Shown: positions 42,954 to 52,225, counted from the first letter of the stretch. The stretch is 64,000 bases of DNA from an uncultured Fodinibius sp. (GCA_913056455.1 CAJXMJ010000001.1:806001-870000); one strand, 5' to 3'. Notes: generated by a model not told the origin, from the sequence alone. Program-made: numbers and translations.

Positions 42954-43301
42954 TTACTCTTCTTCTGAGCTGTTATTTACAAACAGAATGGTAACTAATA
43001 AAATAGAGTCACGTATTGCTCGAATGGAATGGGGTTGATTACGGCTAAGATACAACCAATCGCCACTGGTTAACACATGTTGTTCGCCCTCAACGCCAAA
43101 TTCAGCTTTACCCTCTAAACATTGCACAGAAATCTGTCCGTCAACACTGTGTTCGGTGATATCTTTTTCCTTGGGAATTACCATCCTAATGACTTCCATA
43201 TCTTGCGTTTTCATCAACGCGAGTGTGGCGTCTTCGGGCAAATCACTGGGTGGGGTATAAAGATTTACAACTTCAGCGGGATTTATTTTGCGTTGAGCCA
43301 T
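42954..43301 (-). CDS. Small cupin-domain protein
   Basis: A 115-residue single-domain cupin. The segment EHSVDGQISVQCLEGKAEFG corresponds to cupin motif 1 (G-x5-H-x-H-x3-E-x6-G, but only one His is kept) and SGDWLYLSRNQPHSI to motif 2. With two of the four usual ligands visible, metal binding is doubtful. Cupins of this size often bind small ligands or protect against toxic compounds. It stands alone, with the YdjM-like gene 70 bases downstream on the same strand. Confidence 0.78.
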   Translation of the reverse strand: MAQRKINPAEVVNLYTPPSDLPEDATLALMKTQDMEVIRMVIPKEKDITEHSVDGQISVQCLEGKAEFGVEGEQHVLTSGDWLYLSRNQPHSIRAIRDSILLVTILFVNNSSEEE

Positions 43302-43377
43302 GGTTGAGTAAATTTCTTTGAGGGTCTGTTAACGCAAGTAATGTAACATGCAGAAAGAAAACTGCAAAGGGCAGAGG

Positions 43378-43890
43378 CTAATTAAGATCGATTTCAAAAA
43401 GTTTGTTTGGACCATCAAATCCTGACAGAGTAACAAGCTTTTTGAATTGGAATCCAAGTTTACGAAGTACTCGTATTGAGCTGTCATTGTCTGGATGGGT
43501 AATAGCGGCAACGTGAGCCAATTTTAGTTCTTCCCGGCTATAGTTGAGTACTGCATCCCCGGCTTCTGTTGCATACCCTTGGCCCCAGTACTTTTCGAGA
43601 AATGCATAGCCAAGGTCGGGTATATCAAGGACCTCTCGTTTTTTTAATCCACAGATACCAATTGAGGAGTCCGATATCGTTTCTTTTACCAGGTAAAGAC
43701 CATAACCGTTATTCTCATAACTTGCTATGGGACCATCTCTCAAATACTGCAGTGCGCCTTTTTGCTTCCGAACACCTTTATCGCCAATGTACTTGTGGAA
43801 CGACGGCTCGTTTAGCAAACCCAAAATAAATGAGGCGTCGCTTGGGGCAAGCTGTTGGAGTGTTAAGCGGTTCGTTTTTAGGATATCCAT
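43378..43890 (-). CDS. GNAT-family N-acetyltransferase (RimJ/RimL type)
   Basis: A 170-residue protein of the Acetyltransf_3 group. MDILKTNRLTLQQLAPSDAS is the usual start, and GYAFLEKYWGQGYATEAGDA, with the acetyl-CoA loop (Q/R-x-x-G-x-A) GQGYATEA, then VLRKLGFQFKK are the characteristic motifs. Relatives acetylate ribosomal proteins or small amines; the substrate here is unknown. The stop lies 77 bases before the cupin start on the same strand. Confidence 0.88.
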   Translation of the reverse strand: MDILKTNRLTLQQLAPSDASFILGLLNEPSFHKYIGDKGVRKQKGALQYLRDGPIASYENNGYGLYLVKETISDSSIGICGLKKREVLDIPDLGYAFLEKYWGQGYATEAGDAVLNYSREELKLAHVAAITHPDNDSSIRVLRKLGFQFKKLVTLSGFDGPNKLFEIDLN

Positions 43891-43898
43891 GCTAATGC

Positions 43899-44828
43899 CT
43901 ACATATTACACTGTATTTTGAGGGCTGATATATCTTCTTGAGTAAGCTGAAGGTTTGCCATGTTTTGTTCGGCCATCATGTTATGCATGATCGATTTCGG
44001 ATTATCTACGTGGCCTAATCCCAGTGCGTGTCCGACTTCATGAGCCAACACTGTTTTGAGCTGAGCACGATTGCCATACTGGTAAATATTGATAGCCTGA
44101 TTGTCTCCACGCTTAACATACCGTCCCTGATCAAACCTCCTGGATTTGCTAAACCGCCTGTTGTACTCTTCAATCAAGTTGTTCTGCTCTTTAATAAGGC
44201 TATTTAGTTGTTCTGTTTTGGTATTGGTTCGTTCTCGCAGCGTTGACAGGTTTTGCTTCTTCCGTTTTAAGGAGGTCTCAAGTTCACTTATTTCTTGTTC
44301 CAGTGTTTTAAACTTGGCAACGATAGTTGAGGTCGCTTCTCTTCCGTCCCATTCTTTAGCCAGTTTATTATAGGTTGATATCTTACTGTTATATTTATCC
44401 AGCGTTTGGCGAACCTCTTTTTCTGCCTTTTTATATCGTTCAGATAGCCGTTCATATTGACGTTCCTTAACAGAAACTTGTTGTTCTTTTGCTGTAATAC
44501 GATTAGAAAACTGCTGTTCAGCATCAGTTCGTTTTTGTTCCTCACTGTATATCAGGTTTAGAGCTACTTTGCCATTTGGGGATAATTCTATCAGGTCTTT
44601 ATTGACGGTCGATTCCCACAATTGCTCAACCTCCTCCATGATTTTTCTCAGTTCTCTCTGAGTGATATTAAAACGGGAATCGATATCTCCCAGTCGGTAG
44701 GTAAGAGGTTTGTTACATGGGGAGGCTGTGTTTTGGGCAGAGTGATTAAACGGCAATACGTCACCAAATATCAGCCATCCCGAAAAAAGGAAAAGAATAA
44801 ATATAGCTGAATATAACTTAGAGTTCAT
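43899..44828 (-). CDS. Secreted matrixin-type metalloprotease with coiled coil
   Basis: A 309-residue protein with an N-terminal signal or anchor helix (AIFILFLFSGWLIFG). The middle (about 85-225) is a long charged coiled coil (EEQKRTDAEQQFSNRITAKE, KYNSKISTYNKLAKEWDG, RTNTKTEQLNSLIKEQNNL). The zinc-binding motif HEVGHALGLGH (His263, His267, His273) and a later Met in the SIMHNM turn place it in the metzincin/matrixin group. The catalytic Glu264 is present. The coiled coil in front of the protease is unusual for bacterial matrixins. It is secreted or membrane-tethered, with unknown substrates. Confidence 0.8.
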   Translation of the reverse strand: MNSKLYSAIFILFLFSGWLIFGDVLPFNHSAQNTASPCNKPLTYRLGDIDSRFNITQRELRKIMEEVEQLWESTVNKDLIELSPNGKVALNLIYSEEQKRTDAEQQFSNRITAKEQQVSVKERQYERLSERYKKAEKEVRQTLDKYNSKISTYNKLAKEWDGREATSTIVAKFKTLEQEISELETSLKRKKQNLSTLRERTNTKTEQLNSLIKEQNNLIEEYNRRFSKSRRFDQGRYVKRGDNQAINIYQYGNRAQLKTVLAHEVGHALGLGHVDNPKSIMHNMMAEQNMANLQLTQEDISALKIQCNM

Positions 44829-44943
44829 AGGGTATAACTATTGATCAAAAGTTAAAATAAATCTACGCTAAAGAGCTGAAAGACCAAAAAACAGATCACC
44901 CTACTTACAAAAGTATCCCCCAATTTTGGAATGGATATTGAAA

Positions 44944-45702
44944 TTACAGCCGGGCCTGTTTGGCAAGGTCCAACACAGCCTGTGTATATAAACTGCTTGG
45001 ATTATATCGTAGAACGGCCGTCTCAATATCTCCTGTTCGTTCCTTAAAATATGCCAGGTAATTGGCGACTGACATGATATTATTCTTCATATCAAAGATA
45101 TCTTCTCCCACAAACCATTTATTAAGGGAATATGGAATAAACTGGGCAAATGCCATAGCGCCGGCATAGCTCGATTTTAATTCAAAAACATCGATGTCAT
45201 TTCGCTTGGTAAATTCCAACAGCTCAGAAATTTGGGCTTTAGCAAAGTCTTGGCGATATCCATTGGCATACATCGAGACATATGCATTAAAAGGATTGTG
45301 TGACCCAATATTTTTTCCGTAATCGGATTCTATACCAATTATAGCAGCAATAACTGATGAGGGAATGCCATATTTCTCCTCAGCTTGTTTTAGCTGATCG
45401 GAATAGTTCTCCATGAAGGGATCGAGTTGACGGGCTTTGTCCTCAAAATTTAGTACTCTTTTGTACGAATCCAGGCTGTGTGACTTACGCTCTGCGGATT
45501 TAGTAAATCGATCGACAATATCTTCATAAATTTCAAACCGGGGATCATTCAATAGAGATTCAATCTCAAAGCCTTTCTCCTCAAGATATGAGATAAGGGA
45601 AGAGAGGTTGTTATCATCCGGAGTCTCACTTGCCATAGCCGGTATGGAAAATGACAGGAGTAAAAGATAAACCAATGAGGCTTTGAGTCGTCTGAACATC
45701 AT
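44944..45702 (-). CDS. Lytic murein transglycosylase, MltB-like
   Basis: A 252-residue protein with a signal peptide (VYLLLLSFSIPAMAS). The SLT_2 domain shows EEKYGIPSSVIAAIIGIESD (catalytic Glu125), YGKNIGSHNPFNAYVSMYAN, SYAGAMAFAQFIPYSLNKWF and ANYLAYFKERTGD. These enzymes cleave the glycan strand to 1,6-anhydro-MurNAc products, which murQ-type recycling uses later. The signal peptide lacks a lipobox Cys, so it is probably periplasmic and soluble rather than a lipoprotein. It stands alone. Confidence 0.88.
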   Translation of the reverse strand: MMFRRLKASLVYLLLLSFSIPAMASETPDDNNLSSLISYLEEKGFEIESLLNDPRFEIYEDIVDRFTKSAERKSHSLDSYKRVLNFEDKARQLDPFMENYSDQLKQAEEKYGIPSSVIAAIIGIESDYGKNIGSHNPFNAYVSMYANGYRQDFAKAQISELLEFTKRNDIDVFELKSSYAGAMAFAQFIPYSLNKWFVGEDIFDMKNNIMSVANYLAYFKERTGDIETAVLRYNPSSLYTQAVLDLAKQARL

Positions 45703-45806
45703 AATAATCCCTTTTTGTTTTAATAGCCGCGTCTATATGTAATTATAAAAATTTTGCACCCAAATGGAAGTCTTTTTTGTAGAAAATTACATCGCAAGTA
45801 ATGAAG

Positions 45807-46466
45807 CTATCCGGCTTTTTGCTGATCCTCAATTCTTGCATTCCAGGATTGTTTCAGTGCCTTTAGAAAAACTTCTGTTTCACGGGCTCCGGATACGGCA
45901 AATTTTCGATCGAAAAGGAAAAAGGGCACTCCTGTTATGTTGATATTTTGGGCCAGTTGGATATCGTGATTAACTGCATTTGCATATTTATCACTTTCTA
46001 AGATGCTTTTCGCCTCTGTAGGATCGATTCCGACAGCTTCAGCTAGGTCTATGAGCGTCTGGAGATCAGCAATATTTTCTCCGTCAGTGAAATACGCTTT
46101 AAAAAGGGCTTCCTCCATTTCATTGGCTTTGCCGCGGTCTTTGGAAAACTGGACCAATCGGTGTGCATCATATGAATTTGCTACCACAGCCTGATTCATG
46201 TTGTATTCCAAGCCTTCTTCAGCTGCCATATCAGTTACTCTTTGATTCATCTGCTGTGCCTGCTTGACGGACCAGCCTTTGGCCTTAGCAAGATATTCGT
46301 TGATATTGGCATCGGGCTCGGTTTCCATATCCGGGTTGAGCTGAAAGCTACGCCACGTTACTTTTATTTGATTGTTATATTCAAAATCATCCAAGGCATT
46401 TTCGAAGCGCCGCTTTCCGATATAGCAAAAGGGGCACATGACGTCAGACCAAATTTCCACTTCCAT
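45807..46466 (-). CDS. DsbA-family oxidoreductase, FrnE-like
   Basis: A 219-residue thioredoxin-fold protein with CPFC (Cys11-Cys14) in VEIWSDVMCPFCYIGKRRFE and a cis-Pro loop in INITGVPFFLFDRKF. FrnE-type DsbA proteins are cytoplasmic (no signal peptide here), so a role in disulfide exchange under oxidative or heavy-metal stress is more likely than periplasmic folding. Nearby osmC and zinc-ribbon genes give no operon evidence, since each has a gap. Confidence 0.9.
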   Translation of the reverse strand: MEVEIWSDVMCPFCYIGKRRFENALDDFEYNNQIKVTWRSFQLNPDMETEPDANINEYLAKAKGWSVKQAQQMNQRVTDMAAEEGLEYNMNQAVVANSYDAHRLVQFSKDRGKANEMEEALFKAYFTDGENIADLQTLIDLAEAVGIDPTEAKSILESDKYANAVNHDIQLAQNINITGVPFFLFDRKFAVSGARETEVFLKALKQSWNARIEDQQKAG

Positions 46467-46595
46467 AAAGATGATATATTACTATTAAAATTACGTTGTC
46501 ATTAAAATAAGGAAAATGCTGCCAAAACCATTCAGGTATCAGGTACACTTTCATAGACTCCAATGGGGCAGAAGTAGTTAAAGGTCTTTCATAAA

Positions 46596-46805
46596 TTAAT
46601 TACCAAGGAAGTCCAGTACGTTATGCAAAGTACTGGTATCTGTTTTATACAGTTCAGTGTAATGACATTTTAAGCAGGTTACGGTTGTGAACTTTTGGGT
46701 TTGAACGTTGAAAAATTTCGAGAAAAATCCTCCTGTACCAGACACTTGACCGGTTTCGAATTTTGTGTTTTGACATTTGGGACACTGCCAGTGCTGATGT
46801 TCCAT
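46596..46805 (-). CDS. Zinc-ribbon protein
   Basis: A 69-residue protein with two Cys pairs: CPKC near residue 8 and CLKC near residue 44. Between them stands GTGGFFSKFFNVQTQKFTTV, the wording of a small family of nucleic-acid-binding zinc-ribbon proteins (COG3478-like). It is cytoplasmic. Function is unknown. It is a single gene with 67 bases to osmC. Confidence 0.85.
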   Translation of the reverse strand: MEHQHWQCPKCQNTKFETGQVSGTGGFFSKFFNVQTQKFTTVTCLKCHYTELYKTDTSTLHNVLDFLGN

Positions 46806-46872
46806 ATCTTTTTTTACTTAAAAATAAATTTGATTGACCTAAGGATGTTAGTACGGACTAAAGATTCAAAGT

Positions 46873-47355
46873 TTATCTTGCAGGTTTTTTACTCATTGAT
46901 GATTCTATCTCCACATTGGTTTTTACGGAATTAGAAATAAAGCATTTTTTGTCTGCGTGTTCATGAATGTTATGATGTTCTTCAGTACTTGGAGCATCCC
47001 CATTTTTATAAATAACATGCGGGAAGAGGGTGACCTGAGTGATCGCTTGTTTGCCATGCTCATCCTCCGATAGGATGCCTGTTGCTTTATCTATGTACTG
47101 CTCAACAACAAAACCGGCTTTGGCCACGATAGATAAAAACCATAGCATATGGCAACTTGAAAGCGATGCTACAAAAGCCTCCTCCGGATCAACCGCTGAG
47201 GGATCAGATAAAGGTGTAGGTACAATATTGGGCGAAGCAGAAGCACGAATGGTTTGTCCGCTATCAAACTTCCACTGGTGGACCCGTTTATATTTACTAT
47301 CGATGAATGGTTGGCTATCCCGAGACCAGCTGATGGTTGCTATATATTTAGCCAT
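46873..47355 (-). CDS. OsmC-family protein
   Basis: A 160-residue protein with DPEEAFVASLSSCHMLWFLS, containing the reactive Cys of the OsmC/Ohr family, and a second Cys in DKKCFISNSVKTNVEI. OsmC/Ohr proteins reduce organic hydroperoxides; the YhfA-like subgroup has unclear activity. The His and Glu spacing of Ohr is not fully visible, so OsmC-like is as far as I go. It is a single gene. Confidence 0.85.
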   Translation of the reverse strand: MAKYIATISWSRDSQPFIDSKYKRVHQWKFDSGQTIRASASPNIVPTPLSDPSAVDPEEAFVASLSSCHMLWFLSIVAKAGFVVEQYIDKATGILSEDEHGKQAITQVTLFPHVIYKNGDAPSTEEHHNIHEHADKKCFISNSVKTNVEIESSMSKKPAR

Positions 47356-47597
47356 GAATATTACAAATAAATTCAGGGGTAGTTCCTAACAGGTAATAAT
47401 AATTTGATATACTGTTGGAACAAAATACCATTTGTCGGTATTCTTTCTGTTCAATGATAGTAATGGATTAGGGTGCCAGTGCGTTGTCAGTTATCTTCCT
47501 TATCTTACCTATACTGGAATATGGGTATCAGAACTGTGATATTAAGAATATTCCAAGAGTATCATCCAATTTCTAAATCCCCATTACCAAAAGTTTC

Positions 47598-48983
47598 ATG
47601 GAATTTATTTCTATCCTATATATCCTTCTCGGTCTGATTCTCGGTTATGCTATTGCTCATTTCAAGAATAAAAGCAGTCAGGCATTGAGCAAGGAAGAAG
47701 CAGATGCACTTGAGAAAGAGCGGGAGCAGGCGATGCAGACTATATCGCGCCTTGAAGAACGCAACGAACGACTTGATGCCGAGGTGTCGGAAGCCAAAAA
47801 TAATTATCACAAAGAACAGAACCGGGCCAATGAAGCAGAAAAAGAGAATGTTCGTCTCAAATCAGTAAATGATAATTTGAAGGAACGCCTCGATGAGCAA
47901 AAGGAGGAGATGAAGAATCTACAGGAGCGGTTTAAGGATGAATTTGAAAATCTGGCAAACAAAATTCTAGAGGAGAAATCCAAGAAGTTTACTGAGCAGA
48001 ATAAAGAGAAGCTGGACCAGCTTTTAAAGCCGCTTGGCGAAAAAATGGAGGAGTTTAAGAAGAAAGTAGAGGAGACTCACAAAGAGGATATTGAAGGGCG
48101 CAGCTCGCTTAAGCAGCATCTTGAGCATCTAAAAGAGATGAACCAGCAGATGGCGCAGGAGGCTAAGGATTTAACACGCGCCCTGAAGGGGGATTCCAAA
48201 ACACAGGGAAGCTGGGGGGAGGTGATTCTGCAACGCATTCTTGAGAAGTCAGGGTTATCGAAAGGCAGGGAGTACGAAATACAAGAAAATCATCGCAGTG
48301 AAGACGGACGTAACTTGTATCCCGATGTAGTGGTTTATCTACCGGATGAAAAAAGGTTAGTAATAGATTCGAAAGTTTCGCTTAAGGCTTATGAAAAATT
48401 CAGCTCTGCTGAAGATGAGTCTGAGCGTGAGCAGGCGTTAAAACAGCATGTGAGTTCACTTCGTAGCCATGTGAAGGGACTCAGTAGTAAAAATTACGAG
48501 CAGTTGTACGGTGGCAAAAGCCCTGATTTTGTACTGATGTTTGTTCCTATTGAGTCAGCATTTGGGGTTGCGCTTCAGCAGGATTCCAGTCTCTACTATG
48601 ATGCCTTCGATAAAAATATAGTGATAGTAAGTCCCTCTACGCTGCTGGCAACGCTGGCTACTATCGACAGCGTATGGAAGCAGGAATATCAGAATAAAAA
48701 TGCACAGAAAATTGCTGAGCGTGGAGGAAAGTTATATGATAAGTTTGTGCTCTTTGTAGAAAGCCTCGAAGAGATTGGCATGCGTATTCGTCAGTCGCAG
48801 GAAAGCTATGATCAGGCAATGAATAGGCTTAAAACGGGGCGGGGCGATTTGATCGGACAAGCTGACAAGCTTCGTAAGTTAGGTGCAAATAATAGTAAAA
48901 AACTTTCCAGTAACATGCTTGACCAAGAAGAAGCTTCTGATGCTATCGAAGATGGGGCAGAAGAAAAAGAATCCGATAAATAA
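47598..48983 (+). CDS. rmuC: DNA recombination protein RmuC
   Basis: A 461-residue protein: N-terminal membrane helix (FISILYILLGLILGYAIAHF), a long coiled coil (about 25-150, LEERNERLDAEVSEAKNNYH), then the PD-(D/E)xK-like nuclease domain (GSWGEVILQRILEKSGLSKG, YPDVVVYLPDEKRLVIDSKV, LKAYEKF, SPDFVLMFVPIESAFGVAL). RmuC limits inversion of short repeats in E. coli. No SOS box was looked for or seen. Its 3' end precedes a small exported-protein gene by 36 bases. Confidence 0.93.
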   Translation: MEFISILYILLGLILGYAIAHFKNKSSQALSKEEADALEKEREQAMQTISRLEERNERLDAEVSEAKNNYHKEQNRANEAEKENVRLKSVNDNLKERLDEQKEEMKNLQERFKDEFENLANKILEEKSKKFTEQNKEKLDQLLKPLGEKMEEFKKKVEETHKEDIEGRSSLKQHLEHLKEMNQQMAQEAKDLTRALKGDSKTQGSWGEVILQRILEKSGLSKGREYEIQENHRSEDGRNLYPDVVVYLPDEKRLVIDSKVSLKAYEKFSSAEDESEREQALKQHVSSLRSHVKGLSSKNYEQLYGGKSPDFVLMFVPIESAFGVALQQDSSLYYDAFDKNIVIVSPSTLLATLATIDSVWKQEYQNKNAQKIAERGGKLYDKFVLFVESLEEIGMRIRQSQESYDQAMNRLKTGRGDLIGQADKLRKLGANNSKKLSSNMLDQEEASDAIEDGAEEKESDK

Positions 48984-49019
48984 TTTTCTTTTTACGATAA
49001 GCTTTTCATATTTCGCCTT

Positions 49020-49607
49020 ATGCAAAAACCAGTTCTTCTTTTCTGCTTGTTATTTGTACTCTCTGCACCTGTATTTGCTCAGAGCGAAGTAAGCATAAAT
49101 CGGCCATATGGAGATCAGGAAAAAACCGTATCCAAAGCCCGCAATATTGCTTTAACAAATACGGTTGTTCCTATTGGGGCAGGAATAACAGCAGTTGCAC
49201 TTTTTGATAATAATACTATCCAGAAAACGGGGGCTTATCTTGCGCTGTATGGAATTGTGGCTGGTGCATCAACAGGGAATTTTTATGCTGAAGATTATCC
49301 TCGCGGTGTTATTGGGATGGGAGCCAGGGCGGCAGGAACGATCGTAATGATGAATGCGACACGTGAGGTTTTTGGTCAACGTTTCTCCAATGCTTTGAAT
49401 GTAGATGATAAAAGTGTATCCCTCACCGATACGAAAATGTTAATTGGGGAAGGGCTTATTTTAGCCGGATTTATTTATAATATTATCAGCTTGAATGCTT
49501 CGGTTGAGGAGTATAATTCCGGCGGGAGAAACTTTTCAGTCAATATAACTCCGGCAGTTGTAAATGATGAAGTTGCCCCGGTACTTACTGCAAGCCTTCG
49601 GTTTTAG
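49020..49607 (+). CDS. Exported hydrophobic protein, unknown
   Basis: A 195-residue protein with a cleavable signal peptide (MQKPVLLFCLLFVLSAPVFA). The mature part has two or three Gly/Ala-rich hydrophobic stretches (NTVVPIGAGITAVALF, KTGAYLALYGIVAGASTG, MLIGEGLILAGFIYNIISL) and ends in SLRF, compatible with an outer-membrane or lipid-associated protein. No known motif was recognised. It is co-directional with rmuC and convergent with the next gene (6-base gap). Confidence 0.7.
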   Translation: MQKPVLLFCLLFVLSAPVFAQSEVSINRPYGDQEKTVSKARNIALTNTVVPIGAGITAVALFDNNTIQKTGAYLALYGIVAGASTGNFYAEDYPRGVIGMGARAAGTIVMMNATREVFGQRFSNALNVDDKSVSLTDTKMLIGEGLILAGFIYNIISLNASVEEYNSGGRNFSVNITPAVVNDEVAPVLTASLRF

Positions 49608-49613
49608 AATAGA

Positions 49614-50519
49614 TCATTTTTCAGAAGGTTCATACTCTAATGGTTTTACAAGAGAAGCAAGGGTGTTGCCATCGTGATTAGATATTGCGGCATACCATAT
49701 GTTATTCCATTTCCAAGAAACAACATGCTTTCCATTTACATTGCGGATATGAAAGTCGCGTGATTTTGTACAGGCTTTTACTGCCTCTTTGTTGCGTACC
49801 AGCTGACCAAATTGTTTCATCTTGTCGATATTAAAAGCAAATATATAAATAAACTGATCTTCAGCTGGGACATAATATTCCAGCATGGGGGCTTTAAAAT
49901 CAGGGACAAATTCTTCATAGACTACCCCTTTAAATTTTGCCTTATCCAATTCCGGGATGGTCATTGACAGGTCATAATTTTGTGCCAACGCAATTTCGGC
50001 TGAACCCAGGCTGGCTGTAGAGATGGTAGGAGGAACAAGCTTGCCATCATGTTTTATGAAATGCTGGTAGGCATACTCCTCAATATTATATGTAGGGTTT
50101 TTAACGGTCGAGCTTCCGTAGTTCAAAAAACCCCATGCAGAAATTGTAATCAAGACGATAGCAGCAGCGGTATAGTACCACCACTTTGATTGTTCAGTAG
50201 AGGTAGAAGTGTCGGGTTTTTGCTGCTGACTGACTGTGTTTTTACTTGGAATGTCATAGATAGGAGGGGTATCTGAGGCAGAGGCATCGGAAGAACAATA
50301 AGCTGACAGAAAAACTTTTAATGAGTCAGGAGCTTTTGCACACGGACACCGATCACTCATAAGAGCTTTAATCCGCTTCATTGATTCATATTCATTTTTC
50401 AGATCCTGGTCATGTGCAACATATGCCAAAAATGCATCTCGCTCTTCAGCACTGACTTCATTGTCAACTACCGGTGTTAAAAGATCTCGTGCTTCCGATT
50501 TTGTTAGTTTACGACCCAT
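49614..50519 (-). CDS. Anti-sigma-like membrane protein without a partner sigma gene
   Basis: A 301-residue protein. The N-terminus (KSEARDLLTPVVDNEVSAEE) resembles anti-sigma zinc-finger-like domains ('..L..Y.DGE....E...F..H'); Cys residues follow in RCPCAKAPD and SAYC. One membrane helix (about 113-130, WYYTAAAIVLITISAWGF) and a long periplasmic domain complete it. This is the layout of RsiW/ChrR-type anti-sigma factors. No sigma gene is next to it, so its target would be encoded elsewhere, or the protein has another function. Confidence 0.65.
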   Translation of the reverse strand: MGRKLTKSEARDLLTPVVDNEVSAEERDAFLAYVAHDQDLKNEYESMKRIKALMSDRCPCAKAPDSLKVFLSAYCSSDASASDTPPIYDIPSKNTVSQQQKPDTSTSTEQSKWWYYTAAAIVLITISAWGFLNYGSSTVKNPTYNIEEYAYQHFIKHDGKLVPPTISTASLGSAEIALAQNYDLSMTIPELDKAKFKGVVYEEFVPDFKAPMLEYYVPAEDQFIYIFAFNIDKMKQFGQLVRNKEAVKACTKSRDFHIRNVNGKHVVSWKWNNIWYAAISNHDGNTLASLVKPLEYEPSEK

Positions 50520-50651
50520 AACTTTTTGTACTCATCTGGCAGATACCTAATAGAATTGCTGACTAATCTACTTTACCAACATAGTCAACATATATTGTGT
50601 TCCAATTCTGATCCATTTTTTACCCCTAAAAGTAAAAGAATAAAAAGCGAT

Positions 50652-51530
50652 CTATTTACTCATCAACAAATAGAATCCCTTCAATATTGGAAGTTCTGTT
50701 CCGGTTTTTTGTTGCAGGTCAGCCGCCATGCTTTTATGGTCAATTTGTTTGTTGATGATAAACTCATTGTTTGAGAGCAATTTTCGAAATTCATTGATGT
50801 TATTGTTGAGCTTCAGTTCTTCTCCTACTGTTTTAACCCCCGTTTTAAATGACCATCGGTGATGTAGCGGAAGCTCATCCAGTGCAAAGTGTGTGGTAAC
50901 AAGAGCGGGACTGTTTGAAAAATATTGCCGAATTTGACTTAATATGCTTGCAACGTGATTGACAGACAGATAATCGAAAAATCCCTCGGCAATGATGATT
51001 GTTTTTCTATCCGCATAGATATTAGAATTGGGTCCAAAAGGTAGTAGTTGTTGTTTTTCCCTCAGGTGAGAACTAATAATATCGGGATGTCTGCTGTCCG
51101 GGTAATTTGCGGTTAAAAAATTTTCCTTGTGTTTTGCCATCAAGGGTACGTCAAGCTCAAAGCAAGAAAATCCTTTTTGAGAATAATGAAATGCCAGATC
51201 ATCAAAACCTGCTCCGAGAACTACTATTTGTTCGTATCCATCATCTGTTAACTCTTTTACAAGTTGACGAATATAGTATTTACGTGCGATGATATGGAGC
51301 AGATCACCCGGTAAAAGCAGCTCTTCCGACCAGATATATAACTTTCGGACCCAACTATATTTAAGCCAGTAATGATAGTAGTTCAAAGGAAATGGTAAGC
51401 GCTGAACGACTCGGTCATAAAAACTAATCACCGAATCCTCAAAAAGGGATTGAAATGAGGGGAGACGGGTTAATCCATAAAATTTAATAGCGATAAAAGC
51501 GGCCGTTTTACTTAGTTGATTGGGTTTCAT
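50652..51530 (-). CDS. Class I methyltransferase of the LCM (leucine carboxyl methyltransferase) family
   Basis: A 292-residue protein. The SAM pocket is in EQIVVLGAGFDDLAFHYSQK and FSCFELDVP, typical of the LCM/YktD group, followed by the FGPNSNIYADRKTIIIAEGF segment. The open frame goes to 51563, but ATG 51530 is 2 bases after the rluA stop (TAG-CT-ATG), a coupled start. Many bacterial LCM proteins act on small molecules or polyketide-like substrates; the target here is unknown. Coupling to a pseudouridine synthase is odd for this family. Confidence 0.82.
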   Translation of the reverse strand: MKPNQLSKTAAFIAIKFYGLTRLPSFQSLFEDSVISFYDRVVQRLPFPLNYYHYWLKYSWVRKLYIWSEELLLPGDLLHIIARKYYIRQLVKELTDDGYEQIVVLGAGFDDLAFHYSQKGFSCFELDVPLMAKHKENFLTANYPDSRHPDIISSHLREKQQLLPFGPNSNIYADRKTIIIAEGFFDYLSVNHVASILSQIRQYFSNSPALVTTHFALDELPLHHRWSFKTGVKTVGEELKLNNNINEFRKLLSNNEFIINKQIDHKSMAADLQQKTGTELPILKGFYLLMSK

Positions 51531-51532
51531 AG

Positions 51533-52225
51533 CTATTGATGTGCAATGGAAAATTGGCTCCATGGATATTCATTCGACGGAGCCAGTTCAAAATGTAAGT
51601 GCTGATTTGTGTTTGGATGTTTGAAAACAAGTTCAACAGCCCGCAGTGCCATTGTACGACCATCGGGTTGATTTTGACCGTATTTATAATCACCCCAAAT
51701 AGGATATCCCTCATGGGCCAACTGCACTCGAATTTGATGGGGACGACCGGTTTGCAAATGCACTGAAAGCAAATGTAGATCATCTGATTCTTCCAATTTT
51801 GCAAAAGAAAGTTCCGCTCGTTTCCCTTTTTGTTGGTTGCCGGTTACAACTTCAACAACGTTGGCATCTCTATCTTTTTGAAGGTCATGTGTCAGCACTC
51901 CATTGCGAGGGGGAGCACCCATGGTTATTGCCCAATATGTTTTTTGCACCGTGCGGTTGCGAATCTGTTTTGATAAGTTGGCTGCTGCATTACGGCTTTT
52001 TGCCAAGAGCATTAGACCACCTACCGGACGGTCGAGGCGATGGATGAGTCCCAAGTAAGGATTATTGTTTTGTGATCGGCTGAGATATTGTTTGCACAGT
52101 GTCAATACATCCATATCGCCGGTATGATCTTCTTGGGAGAGTAAGCCGGCAGGTTTATCGATCAGAAGTAAGTGCTCATCTTCGTAAATGATGGAAATAT
52201 TGGGATCGGTTTGGGTTTGTTTCAT
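51533..52225 (-). CDS. RluA-family pseudouridine synthase
   Basis: A 230-residue enzyme with the catalytic motif GLIHRLDRPVGGLMLLAKS (Asp65) and the HQIRVQLAHEGYPIWGDYKY C-terminal strand pattern. It isomerises uridine in rRNA or tRNA; the exact site is not readable from the sequence. There is no S4 domain, so it is closer to the small RluA/YqcB/RluC-lacking-S4 type. Its stop is 2 bases before the LCM methyltransferase start. Confidence 0.9.
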   Translation of the reverse strand: MKQTQTDPNISIIYEDEHLLLIDKPAGLLSQEDHTGDMDVLTLCKQYLSRSQNNNPYLGLIHRLDRPVGGLMLLAKSRNAAANLSKQIRNRTVQKTYWAITMGAPPRNGVLTHDLQKDRDANVVEVVTGNQQKGKRAELSFAKLEESDDLHLLSVHLQTGRPHQIRVQLAHEGYPIWGDYKYGQNQPDGRTMALRAVELVFKHPNTNQHLHFELAPSNEYPWSQFSIAHQ

